A DNA stretch of 38,701 nt from an uncultured Clostridia bacterium (GCA_947629215.1 CANRCU010000001.1:1-38701), one strand, 5' to 3'; shown: positions 23,663 to 34,700, counted from the stretch's first letter. Notes: generated by a model not told the origin, from the sequence alone. A program made the numbers and translations.

Positions 23663-24648
23663 GTTTGAAAAAAAACAAGACAATAAACAAAAAAGCCGTG
23701 TTTGCGGCAGGGCTTGCCGCCGTGCTGCTGACAGCGGCTTGCATATATCTTTTTACGGTGTTTTTTGCCGACGATAGCAATGACGAAGGCAAAATAGAGC
23801 TGTATTATATAAACAACATAACGGGCGTGCTTGAGGCGGAATCACGCAGAACGGAGCTGCCCGAAAACAGGGAAGAAGCTGTACGCACGGTTTTTAACGA
23901 GTATGTGAACGGGTCTGCAAATTCAAATCTTTCTCTTGCCGACCCCGAACTCAAAAACTTTACTTCGCTGACCTATCCCGTCGACGGCAACGAGAGCATA
24001 GCCAAAATAAATTTTACGGACAGTTTCAACAAGCTGAGCGCATCCAAACAGCTGCTATGCATATCGGGCATGGTATATACGCTGACGGGGCTTGATTATT
24101 TAAGGAATGTGTATTTTTATGTAAACGACGAGCCGCTTGTGAATATGAACGGCGAGGCGGTAGAGCGCTATAACAGGAACAATGTTGCCATAAACCCGAG
24201 CCTTGACCCCGAAAAGACCGACAGACAGCTTGTTGTGCTTTATTTTACAAATGCGGGGCAAAACAAGCTTATGCCCGAAGAACGCAGCATTGAGATAAAA
24301 CAGAGCCGTACCACCGAATATCAGATAGTCGAGCAGCTTATACAGGGGCCTCTTGACAGCAGCCTTGTACCCACCGTTTCAAGCGATGTGAAAATAAGGG
24401 ATATAAAGACCGAGGGCGATATTTGTTATGTCAATCTTTCTTCGGAATTTATGACAAAAAACAACGTCACTCCCGCCGAAGAAACAATGACGATATATTC
24501 CATTGTAAATTCACTTACGGAGCTTGACACAGTGACCAAGGTACAGTTTCTTATAGAGGGCGAAAAGCTGACGGAATACAAGGGTCACCTTGATTTCAGC
24601 AAGACTTTCGAGCGTGATACGAGCCTTATATACGAAGGCAAAAAATGA
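23659..24648 (+). CDS. GerMN-domain protein, membrane-anchored
   Basis: A 329-residue protein starting in the ATGA overlap with the kinase stop; GGGAGG lies 9 bases upstream. Residues 13-37 are one membrane helix (AVFAAGLAAVLLTAACIYLF), with the rest outside the membrane. Two GerMN domains are visible: about 45-170 (KIELYYINNITGVLEAESR to YFYVNDEPLV) and about 190-310 (RQLVVLYFTNAGQNKL, EYQIVEQLIQGP, ICYVNLSSEFM, KVQFLIEGEKL). GerM of Bacillus has two such domains and is needed for spore wall function; kinase-linked GerMN proteins such as LpqB modulate kinase signalling in Actinobacteria. The operon position favours a role with the kinase. No lipobox is seen. Confidence 0.85.
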   Translation: MSLKKNKTINKKAVFAAGLAAVLLTAACIYLFTVFFADDSNDEGKIELYYINNITGVLEAESRRTELPENREEAVRTVFNEYVNGSANSNLSLADPELKNFTSLTYPVDGNESIAKINFTDSFNKLSASKQLLCISGMVYTLTGLDYLRNVYFYVNDEPLVNMNGEAVERYNRNNVAINPSLDPEKTDRQLVVLYFTNAGQNKLMPEERSIEIKQSRTTEYQIVEQLIQGPLDSSLVPTVSSDVKIRDIKTEGDICYVNLSSEFMTKNNVTPAEETMTIYSIVNSLTELDTVTKVQFLIEGEKLTEYKGHLDFSKTFERDTSLIYEGKK

Positions 24649-24676
24649 TTTTTTATGAAATTTTTTGTTCATATAC

Positions 24677-24705
24677 TTGCAAAATAAAAAACTATGCTGT
24701 ATAAT
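24677..24705 (+). promoter_or_regulatory. Promoter of the LRR lipoprotein gene
   Basis: TTGCAA (24677-24682), a 17-bp spacer and a perfect TATAAT (24700-24705), 36 bp before the start codon. Confidence 0.65.
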
Positions 24706-24741
24706 AAGCTGTAAACCTACCAAGCGAAAAGGAGAATGGCT

Positions 24742-25467
24742 ATGAAAAAATTATTGATATTATTGCTGTTATGCTGTACGGCATTGACAGCTTGCGGAAA
24801 TGACGAAACGACGGAAAGTGAACAACCGGCAGACAACACTGCGGCTGAACAGGCTCAACAGGCTGAACAGAGCGCTCCCGCTCAACAGGAAGCGCCTGCG
24901 GCAACGACAAGCAACAATAAGTCGCCCTATGATTTTGCCGACGGTGTTCTGACCAAAGGTCATACCAACAGCAGCGAAATTGTTATTGCGGACGATATAA
25001 CAAAAATTGACGGTTTTGCTTTCAAAGACTGCACGGAACTCAAAAAGATAGTTATACCGAACAGTGTTACGTCAATAGGCGATTATGCGTTCAGCGGCTG
25101 CAAATCGCTTGAAACCGTACAGATAGGTACGGGCGTTACAAGCCTTGGCAAAAATGCTTTTAACGGCTGTTCGGCTATTCGTTCCATAACCCTGCCCGCA
25201 AGCGTGACTGTTTTGCAGGATAACACATTTTCGGGATGTTCGTCGCTTGCGGCTTGCGGACTGCCCGCAAACCTTACGGAGATAGGCAATTATGTTTTCA
25301 AGGATTGCTCTGCGCTGAAAAAGCTTGTTATACCCGCAAGTGTAACAAAGCTTGGCAACGACCCGTTTGAGGGCTGTACGGGGCTTAAAAGCATTGAATG
25401 CACAAAGGGCAGCCCTGCCGAGGATAAAGCGCTTTATAATGCGGATACAATAGTTGTTGCAAAATAA
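24742..25467 (+). CDS. BspA-type leucine-rich-repeat lipoprotein
   Basis: A 241-residue surface lipoprotein. AAGGAG lies eight bases before the ATG at 24742; an ATG at 24736 is too close to it. The signal ends in the lipobox LTAC (about 16-19), so Cys19 would carry the lipid anchor. Residues 20-65 are a Gln/Ala/Glu-rich spacer. From about 66 on there are six LRR_5 (BspA) repeats with the pattern IP.SVT.IG..AF.GC..L, for example IVIPNSVTSIGDYAFSGC. BspA repeats are common in secreted proteins of gut and oral bacteria and bind host or bacterial proteins. The next gene carries the same repeats with a dockerin in place of a lipid anchor. Confidence 0.9.
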   Translation: MKKLLILLLLCCTALTACGNDETTESEQPADNTAAEQAQQAEQSAPAQQEAPAATTSNNKSPYDFADGVLTKGHTNSSEIVIADDITKIDGFAFKDCTELKKIVIPNSVTSIGDYAFSGCKSLETVQIGTGVTSLGKNAFNGCSAIRSITLPASVTVLQDNTFSGCSSLAACGLPANLTEIGNYVFKDCSALKKLVIPASVTKLGNDPFEGCTGLKSIECTKGSPAEDKALYNADTIVVAK

Positions 25468-25481
25468 TATCAAACAGACAG

Positions 25482-25529
25482 GTAAGTACTCACCGCCAAA
25501 AAAGGCGAGGGGTACTTACTGTTGTATTC
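25482..25529 (+). repeat. Hairpin plus TGTTGTATTC element, copy 2
   Basis: GTAAGTAC (25482-25489) pairs with GTACTTAC (25512-25519); an inner CGCC/GGCG stem frames AAAAAA. TGTTGTATTC follows at 25520-25529. The arrangement repeats that at 2184-2223, with a different stem sequence. It starts 14 nt after the stop codon. Confidence 0.45.
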
Positions 25530-25608
25530 GGTGAAAGAAATAAGCCGAGCGTCTTACTCGGTCGATAAAAAATATACGGTCTGTTAAATTTATAAGGAGG
25601 AATTTTTG

Positions 25609-27753
25609 ATGAAGTTTAAAAAGCAGATATGCCTTATAATGGCAGGAATGATGACAGTGGGAACGCTGAATACGGTTTTTGCCGACAGCAGTTACAAAAC
25701 AACCGGTGAAGCCGTTGTCGCCATGGCAGCGGATGACGAAGTTGTATATCCCGCGGAAGGGGGAAATATCCGTTTTGACAAAAGCACGGGTACGGTCACA
25801 TACGCGGACAAGACCATAACATCCGCAAATATACCGGATACAATTGACGGAGTACAGGTAACAGCCATAGGGGACAATGCATTTTACAGATGTATGGAAC
25901 TGACAGCAGTGACTATACCCGAAAATGTAACCTATATAGGGGAAAGCGCCTTTTTTGATTGTGAATCTTTGACAAACATAAACATACCGCAAAAAGTTAC
26001 ATTTATAAAACGAGGCGCATTTGAATACTGTGAGAGTATTACAAGCATAACCATACCAAAGGGCGTTACATCTATCGAGGACGATGCATTTTGCGGTTGT
26101 TTGAAATTAACGGCTGTAACTTTGCCCGAAGGTTTAACGACCATAGGGCAGTACGGGTTTGAAGGCTGCGTAAGTCTGGCAGATATAAATTTACCCGAAG
26201 GTCTGACATCAATAGGGGAATATGCATTTCAGAGTTGTGCCTTAAAAAGCATAACCATACCCCAAAGTGTGACGGAAATCAAAGAGCGCGCATTTTTTGA
26301 TTGTGACGGTCTGACAAGCATCACTCTGCCCAAAAATTTAACATCGGTGGGTTTAGGGGCATTTGGATATTGTGACGGTCTGACTGAGATAAATGTTCCC
26401 GAAGACGGCATCGGTTTTACGGATATTGACGGAGTTTTGTTCAATAAGGATAAGACCGAATTATGGTCTTTCCCCGCGGGCAAAACGGATACGGAGTATA
26501 CAATACCCGACGGTGTGACGGATATTAAAAAAGGCGCTTTTATAGGCTGCAAAAATTTAAAAAACATAACCATACCAAACGGTGTAACAAATATTGAAGG
26601 CTCGGCATTTGCAAACTGTGAAGGGCTGACGACCGTGACTATACCCGAAAGCGTATTGTTTATAGAAAATACGGCATTCGGTTCCTGCACTGCCCTGACG
26701 GATATTTATGTTTCGGAAGGCAACAAAAATTATACCGATGTTGACGGTATCCTGTTCAATAAAGCAAAGACCGGTATAGAGTGTTATCCCATAGCCAAGG
26801 AAGCTGCGGTATATACGATACCCGAGGGCGTAACAACTATAGGTAAATGCGCATTTGTGGACTGTGTAAATTTAAAGGATATAAACATACCCGAAAGTGT
26901 AAACAGTATAGGAGCCGCCGCATTTTGCGGCTGTGCCGCATTGGAAGATATGACCATACCCGAAGGTGTGACAAATATCGGTGATTCTACATTTTTGGAC
27001 TGCCTGCATTTAAAAACCGTAAATATACCCCAAGGTGTAACAGCCATAGGCAACGCAGCATTTGAAGGCTGTACAAGCCTTAGCGAGATGACCATACCCG
27101 ACGGAGTGACAGAAATCGCAGACGAAACATTCAGGTATTGTTCGTCACTGACAGACGTCCATATCCCCGACGGTGTAGAATGCATAGGTATGTATGCATT
27201 TGAATATTGCGGAAATTTAAAGAATATAGTTTTGCCCGACAGTATAAAATTGATCGATGTAGCCGCATTTGACGGCTGTGAGGGGCTTACAAGCATAGAT
27301 ATACCCAAAAATACGGAGCTAATCGGCGCAGGCGCTTTTTATGACTGTAAGGGGCTGACAAGCATAAGCATACCCTCCGCTGTACAGGAGATAGAAAGCG
27401 AAGCATTTGAAGGCTGTATAAACCTTAAGGATGTTTATTACGACGGCACTAAAGAGGAATGGAACAGCTTATCTAAGGACTTTGGCAATGATGCTCTGCT
27501 CAATGCAACGATACATTACAACGGCGGTATAAACTACGGTGATGCAGACTGTAACGGTGAGATAACCGCAGCGGATTCGGCAATGGTATTGCAGAAGGTA
27601 CTTAAAACCGACTTTGAAATGACCGTTGAGAAAAAAACCGACGACTATATGTCCGTTGTGGACGTGGACGGAAACAAAGAACTCAATGCTGCGGATGCCT
27701 CTATAATATTGCAGAAGTCGCTTATAAATTCATTCAAAATGCCTTGTGAATAA
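25609..27753 (+). CDS. Secreted BspA-type LRR protein with dockerin
   Basis: A 714-residue secreted protein. The ATG at 25609 follows AAGGAGG at eight bases. The signal peptide is residues 1-25 (TVFA-DS). Residues about 50-620 are roughly two dozen LRR_5 (BspA) repeats of about 23 residues with the core IPEGVTSIGxxAFxxC. They are interrupted twice by a related non-LRR insert (FTDIDGVLFNKDKTELW and YTDVDGILFNKAKTGIE). Residues 642-714 are a dockerin with both calcium repeats intact, GDADCNGEITAADSAMVLQ and VDVDGNKELNAADASIILQ, ending in SFKMPCE. The dockerin would attach this binding protein to a cohesin, for example the one at 3691. The gene may be co-transcribed with the LRR lipoprotein 141 bp upstream or have its own promoter, which I could not identify. 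Confidence 0.9.
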   Translation: MKFKKQICLIMAGMMTVGTLNTVFADSSYKTTGEAVVAMAADDEVVYPAEGGNIRFDKSTGTVTYADKTITSANIPDTIDGVQVTAIGDNAFYRCMELTAVTIPENVTYIGESAFFDCESLTNINIPQKVTFIKRGAFEYCESITSITIPKGVTSIEDDAFCGCLKLTAVTLPEGLTTIGQYGFEGCVSLADINLPEGLTSIGEYAFQSCALKSITIPQSVTEIKERAFFDCDGLTSITLPKNLTSVGLGAFGYCDGLTEINVPEDGIGFTDIDGVLFNKDKTELWSFPAGKTDTEYTIPDGVTDIKKGAFIGCKNLKNITIPNGVTNIEGSAFANCEGLTTVTIPESVLFIENTAFGSCTALTDIYVSEGNKNYTDVDGILFNKAKTGIECYPIAKEAAVYTIPEGVTTIGKCAFVDCVNLKDINIPESVNSIGAAAFCGCAALEDMTIPEGVTNIGDSTFLDCLHLKTVNIPQGVTAIGNAAFEGCTSLSEMTIPDGVTEIADETFRYCSSLTDVHIPDGVECIGMYAFEYCGNLKNIVLPDSIKLIDVAAFDGCEGLTSIDIPKNTELIGAGAFYDCKGLTSISIPSAVQEIESEAFEGCINLKDVYYDGTKEEWNSLSKDFGNDALLNATIHYNGGINYGDADCNGEITAADSAMVLQKVLKTDFEMTVEKKTDDYMSVVDVDGNKELNAADASIILQKSLINSFKMPCE

Positions 27754-27758
27754 GTCGG

Positions 27759-27790
27759 AGAGGGTGTCGTTTTGCGACACCCTCTTTTTG
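27759..27790 (+). terminator. Terminator after the LRR-dockerin gene
   Basis: AGAGGGTGTCG (27759-27769) and CGACACCCTCT (27775-27785) form a perfect 11-bp stem followed by TTTT. Almost the same stem occurs at 36105-36130. Confidence 0.9.
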
Positions 27791-27819
27791 TTGTGTTACG
27801 AAATATTTTAAAGATTTTT

Positions 27820-28362
27820 TTATTGCTCCATTTGTTTGCCTAAAAAACCGGCTGCGGTCTGTGCAAGTTTGCCTTCGACCTCGCCCATGCTTTGGTCGCC
27901 GAGCATAATTATAGCGCCCAATACATCGCCTTCGCATATGATGGGTACGATAAGCTCGGCGGAATAAATATCGTCGTTTTCGTTTTCCACTATCGGCACA
28001 AAATCGCTGTCATTGCGGGTAGCAATGTGTGTATTTCGGGCATTCAGCACCTGTTCCAGTTCGTCCGAGATATGCTTTTCCATAAACTCTTTTCGGCTGC
28101 CGCCGCTGACGGCGATTATCTGGTCTTTATCCACTATGCAGGTTATATGGCCTGCACTTTGGGCAAGACTTTCCGCATACTCCTTTGCGAACGCCCCCAA
28201 CTCGCCTATAGGCGAATATTTTTTAAGGATTATCTCGCCCTCGCGGTCGGTATAAATTTCCAGGGGGTCGCCCTCTCTTATTCTGAGTGTTCTTCTTATC
28301 TCCTTGGGGATAACAATTCTTCCCAAATCATCTATTCTTCTTACAATACCGGTAGCTTTCAC
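27820..28362 (-). CDS. spoVT: Stage V sporulation protein T
   Basis: A 180-residue transcription factor of late spore development, acting in the forespore in Bacillus. The start is GTG at 28362: AAGGAGG lies eight bases upstream, and the protein then begins KATGIVRRIDDLGRIVIPKE exactly like known SpoVT; the longer frame to 28581 is not needed. Residues 1-50 are the AbrB-type swapped-hairpin DNA-binding domain, and 56-180 the GAF-like domain, ending in TAAGFLGKQMEQ. The length is close to the 178 residues of the B. subtilis protein. Its presence indicates a spore-forming lineage. It is monocistronic and divergent from the large adhesin gene. Confidence 0.95.
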   Translation of the reverse strand: MKATGIVRRIDDLGRIVIPKEIRRTLRIREGDPLEIYTDREGEIILKKYSPIGELGAFAKEYAESLAQSAGHITCIVDKDQIIAVSGGSRKEFMEKHISDELEQVLNARNTHIATRNDSDFVPIVENENDDIYSAELIVPIICEGDVLGAIIMLGDQSMGEVEGKLAQTAAGFLGKQMEQ

Positions 28363-28509
28363 CGTAATGTCCTCCTTATAAACAAATTTTATTTGTATAG
28401 CTATTATTTGTTTAAGGCGGAATTTTATACTATAATGACACAGGTCAAATTTTGGAAGGCAAGTCGGAGCTAACTGTCCGTTATAAAAGGTTTGCAAAAT
28501 TTTTAGGGA

Positions 28510-28538
28510 TTGACCCATAACGTTTTTTCGTATATAAT
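28510..28538 (+). promoter_or_regulatory. Promoter of the large adhesin gene
   Basis: TTGACC (28510-28515), a 17-bp spacer and a perfect TATAAT (28533-28538). It predicts a transcription start near 28545 and a leader of about 218 nt. Confidence 0.7.
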
Positions 28539-28544
28539 GAAATA

Positions 28545-28762
28545 AAAAACATAAATATGGAAAACTTTGTTTACAAGTCAATATTTACTTTTGACCGAAT
28601 AACTCTTCGGAACGGAGAACGTCAAGCCGTTTCGGCATGAGTATACAGCATAAAAGGAGAACGCCTCAAGGCTCAAAAAAACCTTTTTATGCGCTCATAC
28701 AGGGGGTTTTGAAGCACCCCCCCCCGAAAAAAATCGCAAAAAAACTTTTCACGGAGGGCATT
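28545..28762 (+). promoter_or_regulatory. Structured 5' leader of the adhesin mRNA
   Basis: Four consecutive stems can be drawn: CCGAA/TTCGG (28595-28610), GCCG/CGGC (28626-28636), GCATAAAAGG/CCTTTTTATGC (28648-28692, with an inner GCC/GGC), and GGGGG (28702-28706) with the C-tract (28717-28725). An alternative pairing AACGG/CCGTT (28611-28631) competes with the second. I cannot assign it to a riboswitch class by eye. An in-frame ATG at 28637 has no ribosome binding site, so translation is taken to start at 28763. Confidence 0.5.
28717..28725 (+). repeat. Poly-C tract of nine
   Basis: Nine consecutive Cs lie 38 bp upstream of the adhesin start codon, the only long G/C homopolymer I noticed in the window. 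Such tracts mutate by slippage during replication. Confidence 0.9.
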
Positions 28763-31700
28763 ATGAGAAAACACAATTTTTTAACAAGAACATCTGCTTT
28801 TATATTATGTACTTCTATAATATTATCCGCATTGCCGAATATAAATTTCACTTCACCCGTAGAACCCGTAGAAACAAAGGCGGCAGAGAGCAGCACCGAT
28901 GAGTATGCAAACGAAACGTTGGAACATATGTGGGACGGTAATAATGACGGCGACCCCGATGATGCTTTCCTGAAAGCCGCACGCCCTAATTATGCTTGCC
29001 GAAACGACAGTTTTGGCGGCGTGGAATACAGGACCATCTTCCACGTATATGCTTTTGAAGGCGACACAATTTGTGTCGGTTCAAGCGTATATGATTCACA
29101 GCTTAATATAAATCATACAAAAGTTTCATCGACCGTAGGTGATAAAGGTTCTGTCGATGTAGTTATGACAGATTTAAACGGGGTTTCTCATTCAATTGAC
29201 ATACGAAATTCAGACGATGATAAAACCGGTTACATTCCGGATTGGCAAACAGAATATGCGGCAGTAAAAGGTTTACATAAAGAAAACGGTAAGTTTGTTG
29301 GAGAATATACCGATGCAACATCTAATACATATACATACACCCCCTATACTTATAATGTAATAGAAACGGGAGTATACACTTTTGAGTTTCATTCTTATAA
29401 CAAGAGCGGCGGCAACAATAATGCAAAACAAAGAAATGGTAGTTTCAGTGATACCAAAACAAGCGGACTTATTGCTGCTTTAAATTTAACAGTATTTAAT
29501 GAAAGCGGTGAAGAACAACACGGACGTACTTATGCGGATTTTCTTTCGTTAGAAATGGATCCGACCAATAACATAGGTGTCAAAGATTCATATTATATTC
29601 TTACAAAGGATAGTTATATCTATAAAATGCAGTTTAATAATGCAATACCTTATACCTATAACTTCTTTTCCAACAACAAGGGACTTTACGACTCCGCAAC
29701 GGGCGAAATCATTTATACATCAGTAAAAGATGTAAACAACAAAAATACTTATGCCCGAATGGGCGCAGCATATAAATATCCCGGTACAAAGGATACGGAT
29801 ATGCTGAAAAGCTATTATATTTTTTTGGAATATCCCGACGACCGGTTAGAAGGCGAAATATACGAAAAGCCTGTTCAGCCCGACCCCGCTACAAATCTGC
29901 GTTTTGTAAGCCAAATCAAAGACGAGAGCGGAAACAAGATACCCGGCGCATATGAGGGTGAGGGCGGATATTTTGCTTTTGATGTGGATGAAGCGACTAC
30001 CGCCACTTTGCGTCTTGAATTTAAGAATACCGAAGCAGAGGACAGCTTTGCACCCGTAGAAATTTCGGGTGCGGTCACGCCCCATTCCACAAATTATTTC
30101 TACTGGAACGGTAAGGACGGAAACGGTACGGTAATTCCGAAAAACAAGTATCTTATGGAAAACCTGGCATTCACCGTCACCACAAAAGCAGGGGAGATAC
30201 ATTTTCCTATCATAGATATGGAATGTGCGCCGGGCGGTATCACATTTACAAGAATGAGCCATATTTATGATAAAAACGGTACACGACTGGATGCCGATGA
30301 CAATATTTACGGCAAGACAAAAAATCTGATATATTATGACGATACGGCAATATATTACGGTGAAATGGCTGCATCTACAGGATTTTCCGAAAGCAATGTA
30401 GATGTAGCAAAAGATAAATTCACGACCTCGGACGGTATGGACGGACAATATTATAACTATAACAACATAGGCAATGCCAACGGCGGTGAAAATATAGTTC
30501 GTAATGCTAAATCCGAGTATGTTACAAAGAATAAGATCCGTATCGGAGACCACAGCCATACAACAAATGTAGTAAATTATTTTGACACAGACGGGAAATT
30601 GCTGAAAGGAGAAGGTCAAGAAGATATATTGGATTATCTCGATTCGGCAAAATATCCGGTCGGACAGTCAACAGGCGATTACTCCACTACCGATTATGCC
30701 ATTGCCAACTTCTGGACATTTATACCTTCCAAGCCTGCGACGGCTTCCGTTGATATTGACAGTATCACAATAACAGAACGCCCGGAAAATTATTTTAACC
30801 TTACAGGCCGTGTGTTCTTTGATGCAAATTCCGATGGATTATTTAAAGATATGTCCCAAGACGGCGACTATGCAATGAGCGGCGTCACCCTGAATCTTTA
30901 CAAAAAAACAAATGACAAGGACATCATAGAAGGCGAAACTTATGTCAACTACAATTCGGACAATACGTTAACTGCGCTTAATGCCGAAAGTTTTCCTACG
31001 GCTGAAAATAAGTATATGCTTGTCGATACCGGGCTGACAACGGGAGACGGTATTTACAAATTCACCAGTTTGAATTATGACCCGAAAAACGGAACAGAAT
31101 ATATATATGAAGTTATAAAACCTTCAAAAAACTATACGTTAAAAAGCGGTAGTATAACAGCTAAACCATTAGAACATTATGAGGATAAAATACTTAATCA
31201 ATACTATGGCTACTACTCAAATAAAAGTTTTAACAATTCTTACAAAGGTACAGAGGTACAGAAAATCGTTGTCGGCGGAAGTGAGGGCGTAGACCCGACA
31301 AAGCTGGGATATTCTAATGAAATTGATAAAAAAATCCACGAAAATCCCGACCATACAGTCTGCGCAGTGGATGTGGGCTATAATTACAAGACCCTTGACC
31401 GTTCGCTTGTGCTGAAAAAAGAGTGGAAAACTAAAGAAACAAACGCGACCCACCCCGCAGCGGTGGTATACCAGCTGTCATACAAACTTGAAAGAGATAC
31501 AGGTTCTTATATTTACGATTATTATACCTTGTCCGCAATAACATCATGGCAAAAGGAGGACGAATATCTTCCCGCAGAGCTTGGTGGTAAGAATGTTGAC
31601 AACTATTATGTATCCGCCGAATATTACATAGACAACAACGCAGGCAAGATATATAGACACACCTATAACGATTACAACAATGCAACAGGCAAATATGAGA

Positions 31701-34700
31701 GTTTTGTTGCAAACAAAACATACAGTGTGGATCTTAGCACCTTATTTAAAGACGGAACCGTACCTGCGGACTGCAAAGTGACCGACTTGCCCGACCTAAA
31801 TGACGACGGCTACTCGGATGCCAAGGATATGGGCGAAATAACAGAGTGGAAAGAGGACACAAACCCAAAATATACAGCCGTTCTTGACCGTGACATGCGT
31901 TCGGACAACACGACCGTGACCATAACAAACGCAGAACAACCCGGCACGATAGAGATACTTAAATATTACGATACGCCAAAAGAGGGAAATTACCTTCAGG
32001 GCGCTACCTTCCGTGTATATGTCGGCACAATGGAAGAGATAAAAGCTCTTAACGGTGACGTGGAAGGATTGCGTGAAAAGCAAGTAGCTTCGGGTTCGAC
32101 AAGAAGCAACGGCCGTGTGGCTTTCCCGGGGCTTGATCCGACAAAAACCTATACCGTAAGAGAGGTATATGCACCCGACGGATACCGTATATTGGAAGAA
32201 TATTACGAAGTCAAACCAAAAAAAGAAGATTTGGAAACAGACAGTGAAAATGTATTCTATTTTGACGAAAAAGGCTATGCTTTTCATCAAATAGGTAATG
32301 CCCTTGCCGACAAGGAATTTAAAATAAGAAAACAGATACTGGGCAGGGCATGGCAGAGTGATGACAAATTTACCTTTAATATAAAGCCGATGTTTGACGG
32401 CAATGATTTGAATAAAGAAGGCGAATTCAATATCAATGATGCGGAAAGATTATTATATACAGATGATGCAGTATTGCTTGACAAGCTGGGCGCATTTGTA
32501 GAAGAATTTTCTTCCTGCACAAAAGTAGTTAATTCAGATAATGCTTTTTACAGCTTTACAACCCAACAGAAAGACCGCCCCGATATAACATACAACAGCA
32601 GCGACACAAAGGTATCCGATACGCTGATAACAAATGAAGGAAATGCAAGATTCTGCGATTTTGAATTTCCTTTTGCGGGGACATACACATTTTCTGTTTC
32701 GGAGCTGGATGAAGCGGACAAAAACAGCACCCTTGAAACCTCAAAACGCATATATACGGTGGAAATCACCGTAAACCGTGTTTTAAACACCGGTGCAACA
32801 GGTGAGCTTGACCTCGGCAATTCTCACCTTACAGCCGAGGTATCAAAAATAACCTATACCGAAGGCGATGACACAACTTCAAAAGTATTTGCAGGTTCAA
32901 GCCCCCTGTTTACAAACACTTATACCCCTGCGCCTGCGGCACAGTCCACAAGCTATGCCATTAAAAAAATTTTCAATGGCAGACCCGAAGGCGGCTATAA
33001 CAGCAGTGATAAATTTACTGTGCGTATAAAGGGTACAGACGATGTTACACAAGAGGCAATAGCGAACAAAAACCTTTCGATAACGGGTCTTGGCGATCCG
33101 AAAGCTTCGGGTGAAGGCGCTGCGATGGAATGGACACATGATTTCACAAAAGAACAGCCCGATAACCTTAATTTTAATTACTTTATATTTAACAATATTA
33201 CTTTCCCCGTGCAATATGTGGATAAGGAAGGAAACCCATACGAACCTACGGACGACAAACCCACCCCCGACGATGAGGAGCTTGAAAGTGGTAAATATAC
33301 CGCCCAAACCATGCCTGTGACCTATTGGCTTGAAATAAGCGAGGATAAGCCCGATGAGGTGAACGGCATTACCTATGACGAGAATAAATATTATCTTGAA
33401 ATAATACTCAGGAACACGGAAAAAGGCACGATCACAAACGAAGCAGAAGAGGAAGAAGACGGCATCATAGAAGAGATTGATCTTTATCTTTACAAGAACG
33501 ATAAAGAATCTGCCGTAGCAAACTGTATTACAAATCAACACGTTGTCAATGAATCCGAGTGGAAAACAGGCAGCGAAACCGATGTAACATGGTGTTATGT
33601 GGATAAAAACGGAAAATTACGGGACGGAAAAGACATGGATACGCCTCCCGCAGGTGCAAAACTGCTTATAAAGAGAAAAGAGTCACACGAAGGCCCTCAC
33701 GAAATGACTTTCACAAACACCTATGCTGCATCCTATACCTGGACGCCGAAAATAACAAAAATTTTAAACGGCAGAAACTGGCTGTCTGCGGACAAGTTTG
33801 AATTTACCATGACGTACGAAGATGAAACGGGGGTAATAATGCCCGAAGACAACAAAGTTCTTATAACAAAAGAGGATACCTCCAAACAGTTTAAGTCCGT
33901 GACCTTTACAGCACCGGGCGAATATAAATTTAAATTCAAGGAAAAAGATGTAACGGGTATTACAGAAAAAAATTCGGGTACTTACGAAATAACGGTGAAA
34001 CTGAAAGACGACGGCAAAGGTTCTCTCTATGGTGAGGTCGGGGAAGGAGATGCTATCGAGCTTTCGAATACCAACATTGAATTTGTGAACACTTATGCCG
34101 ATAAAGAAAACAAAATAGGCTTTGCCATGACCAAGAACATAGAGGGCAGACCTTTTAACGACGGCGAGGAGTTCTCATTTAAAATAGTGCCTTCGGAAAA
34201 GGCAAAAGAAGCCATTCGAAGCGATGTGATAGAAATGCCGACTGAGCTTGCGACGGACATCGAAGGGAATTATACTTTTTCGGTCACTGCGGATGCCTCT
34301 GAAGTAACGAATACAATAGTGAAAACGCTTGGCGACATCGTTGTAAAAAAGGGTGAGGAAGAACTTCAGCAATATAAATTCACTATTTCCGAAAACACGG
34401 ACGGTTTTGATGAAAAAGATATGAAGTGTTTTGAAAACGATATAAGGCTGACCCTCAATGTTGAGCGTGAACTTAAAGACGGGCTGCCTACGGGTGAATT
34501 GAAGGTGTCGGCTGCATATGCCTATATTTCGGATGACGGACCCATAGAAACAGAGGCAATAAATATACCTTTCAGAAATATCTGTATGGGCAGTCTTACC
34601 GTAAAGAAAGAAGTATGGAACGACGCAGCCAAAGGCAAAGACTTCACATTTGAAGCCGAATTTGAATGTCCCGAGGGAACGGCGAGCATACCGGGTATTA

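Noticed and set aside
28363..28581. N-terminal extension of SpoVT
   Set aside because: The GTG at 28362 has a strong ribosome binding site and gives the conserved KATGIVRRIDDLGR start; the extension has no family similarity.
28545..28700. Known riboswitch (c-di-GMP, cobalamin or THF type) in the adhesin leader
   Set aside because: The stems are real, but the conserved core sequences I know for these classes are not visible. Left as an unclassified structured leader.
28637..28762. 42-residue N-terminal extension of the adhesin
   Set aside because: The ATG at 28637 has no ribosome binding site, and the extension would bury the signal peptide. The ATG at 28763 has GGAGGG and begins a normal signal peptide.
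29846..30619. Minus-strand open frames of up to 257 codons inside the adhesin gene
   Set aside because: They show no start signals or domains and lie fully within a well-supported coding region, so they are frame shadows.
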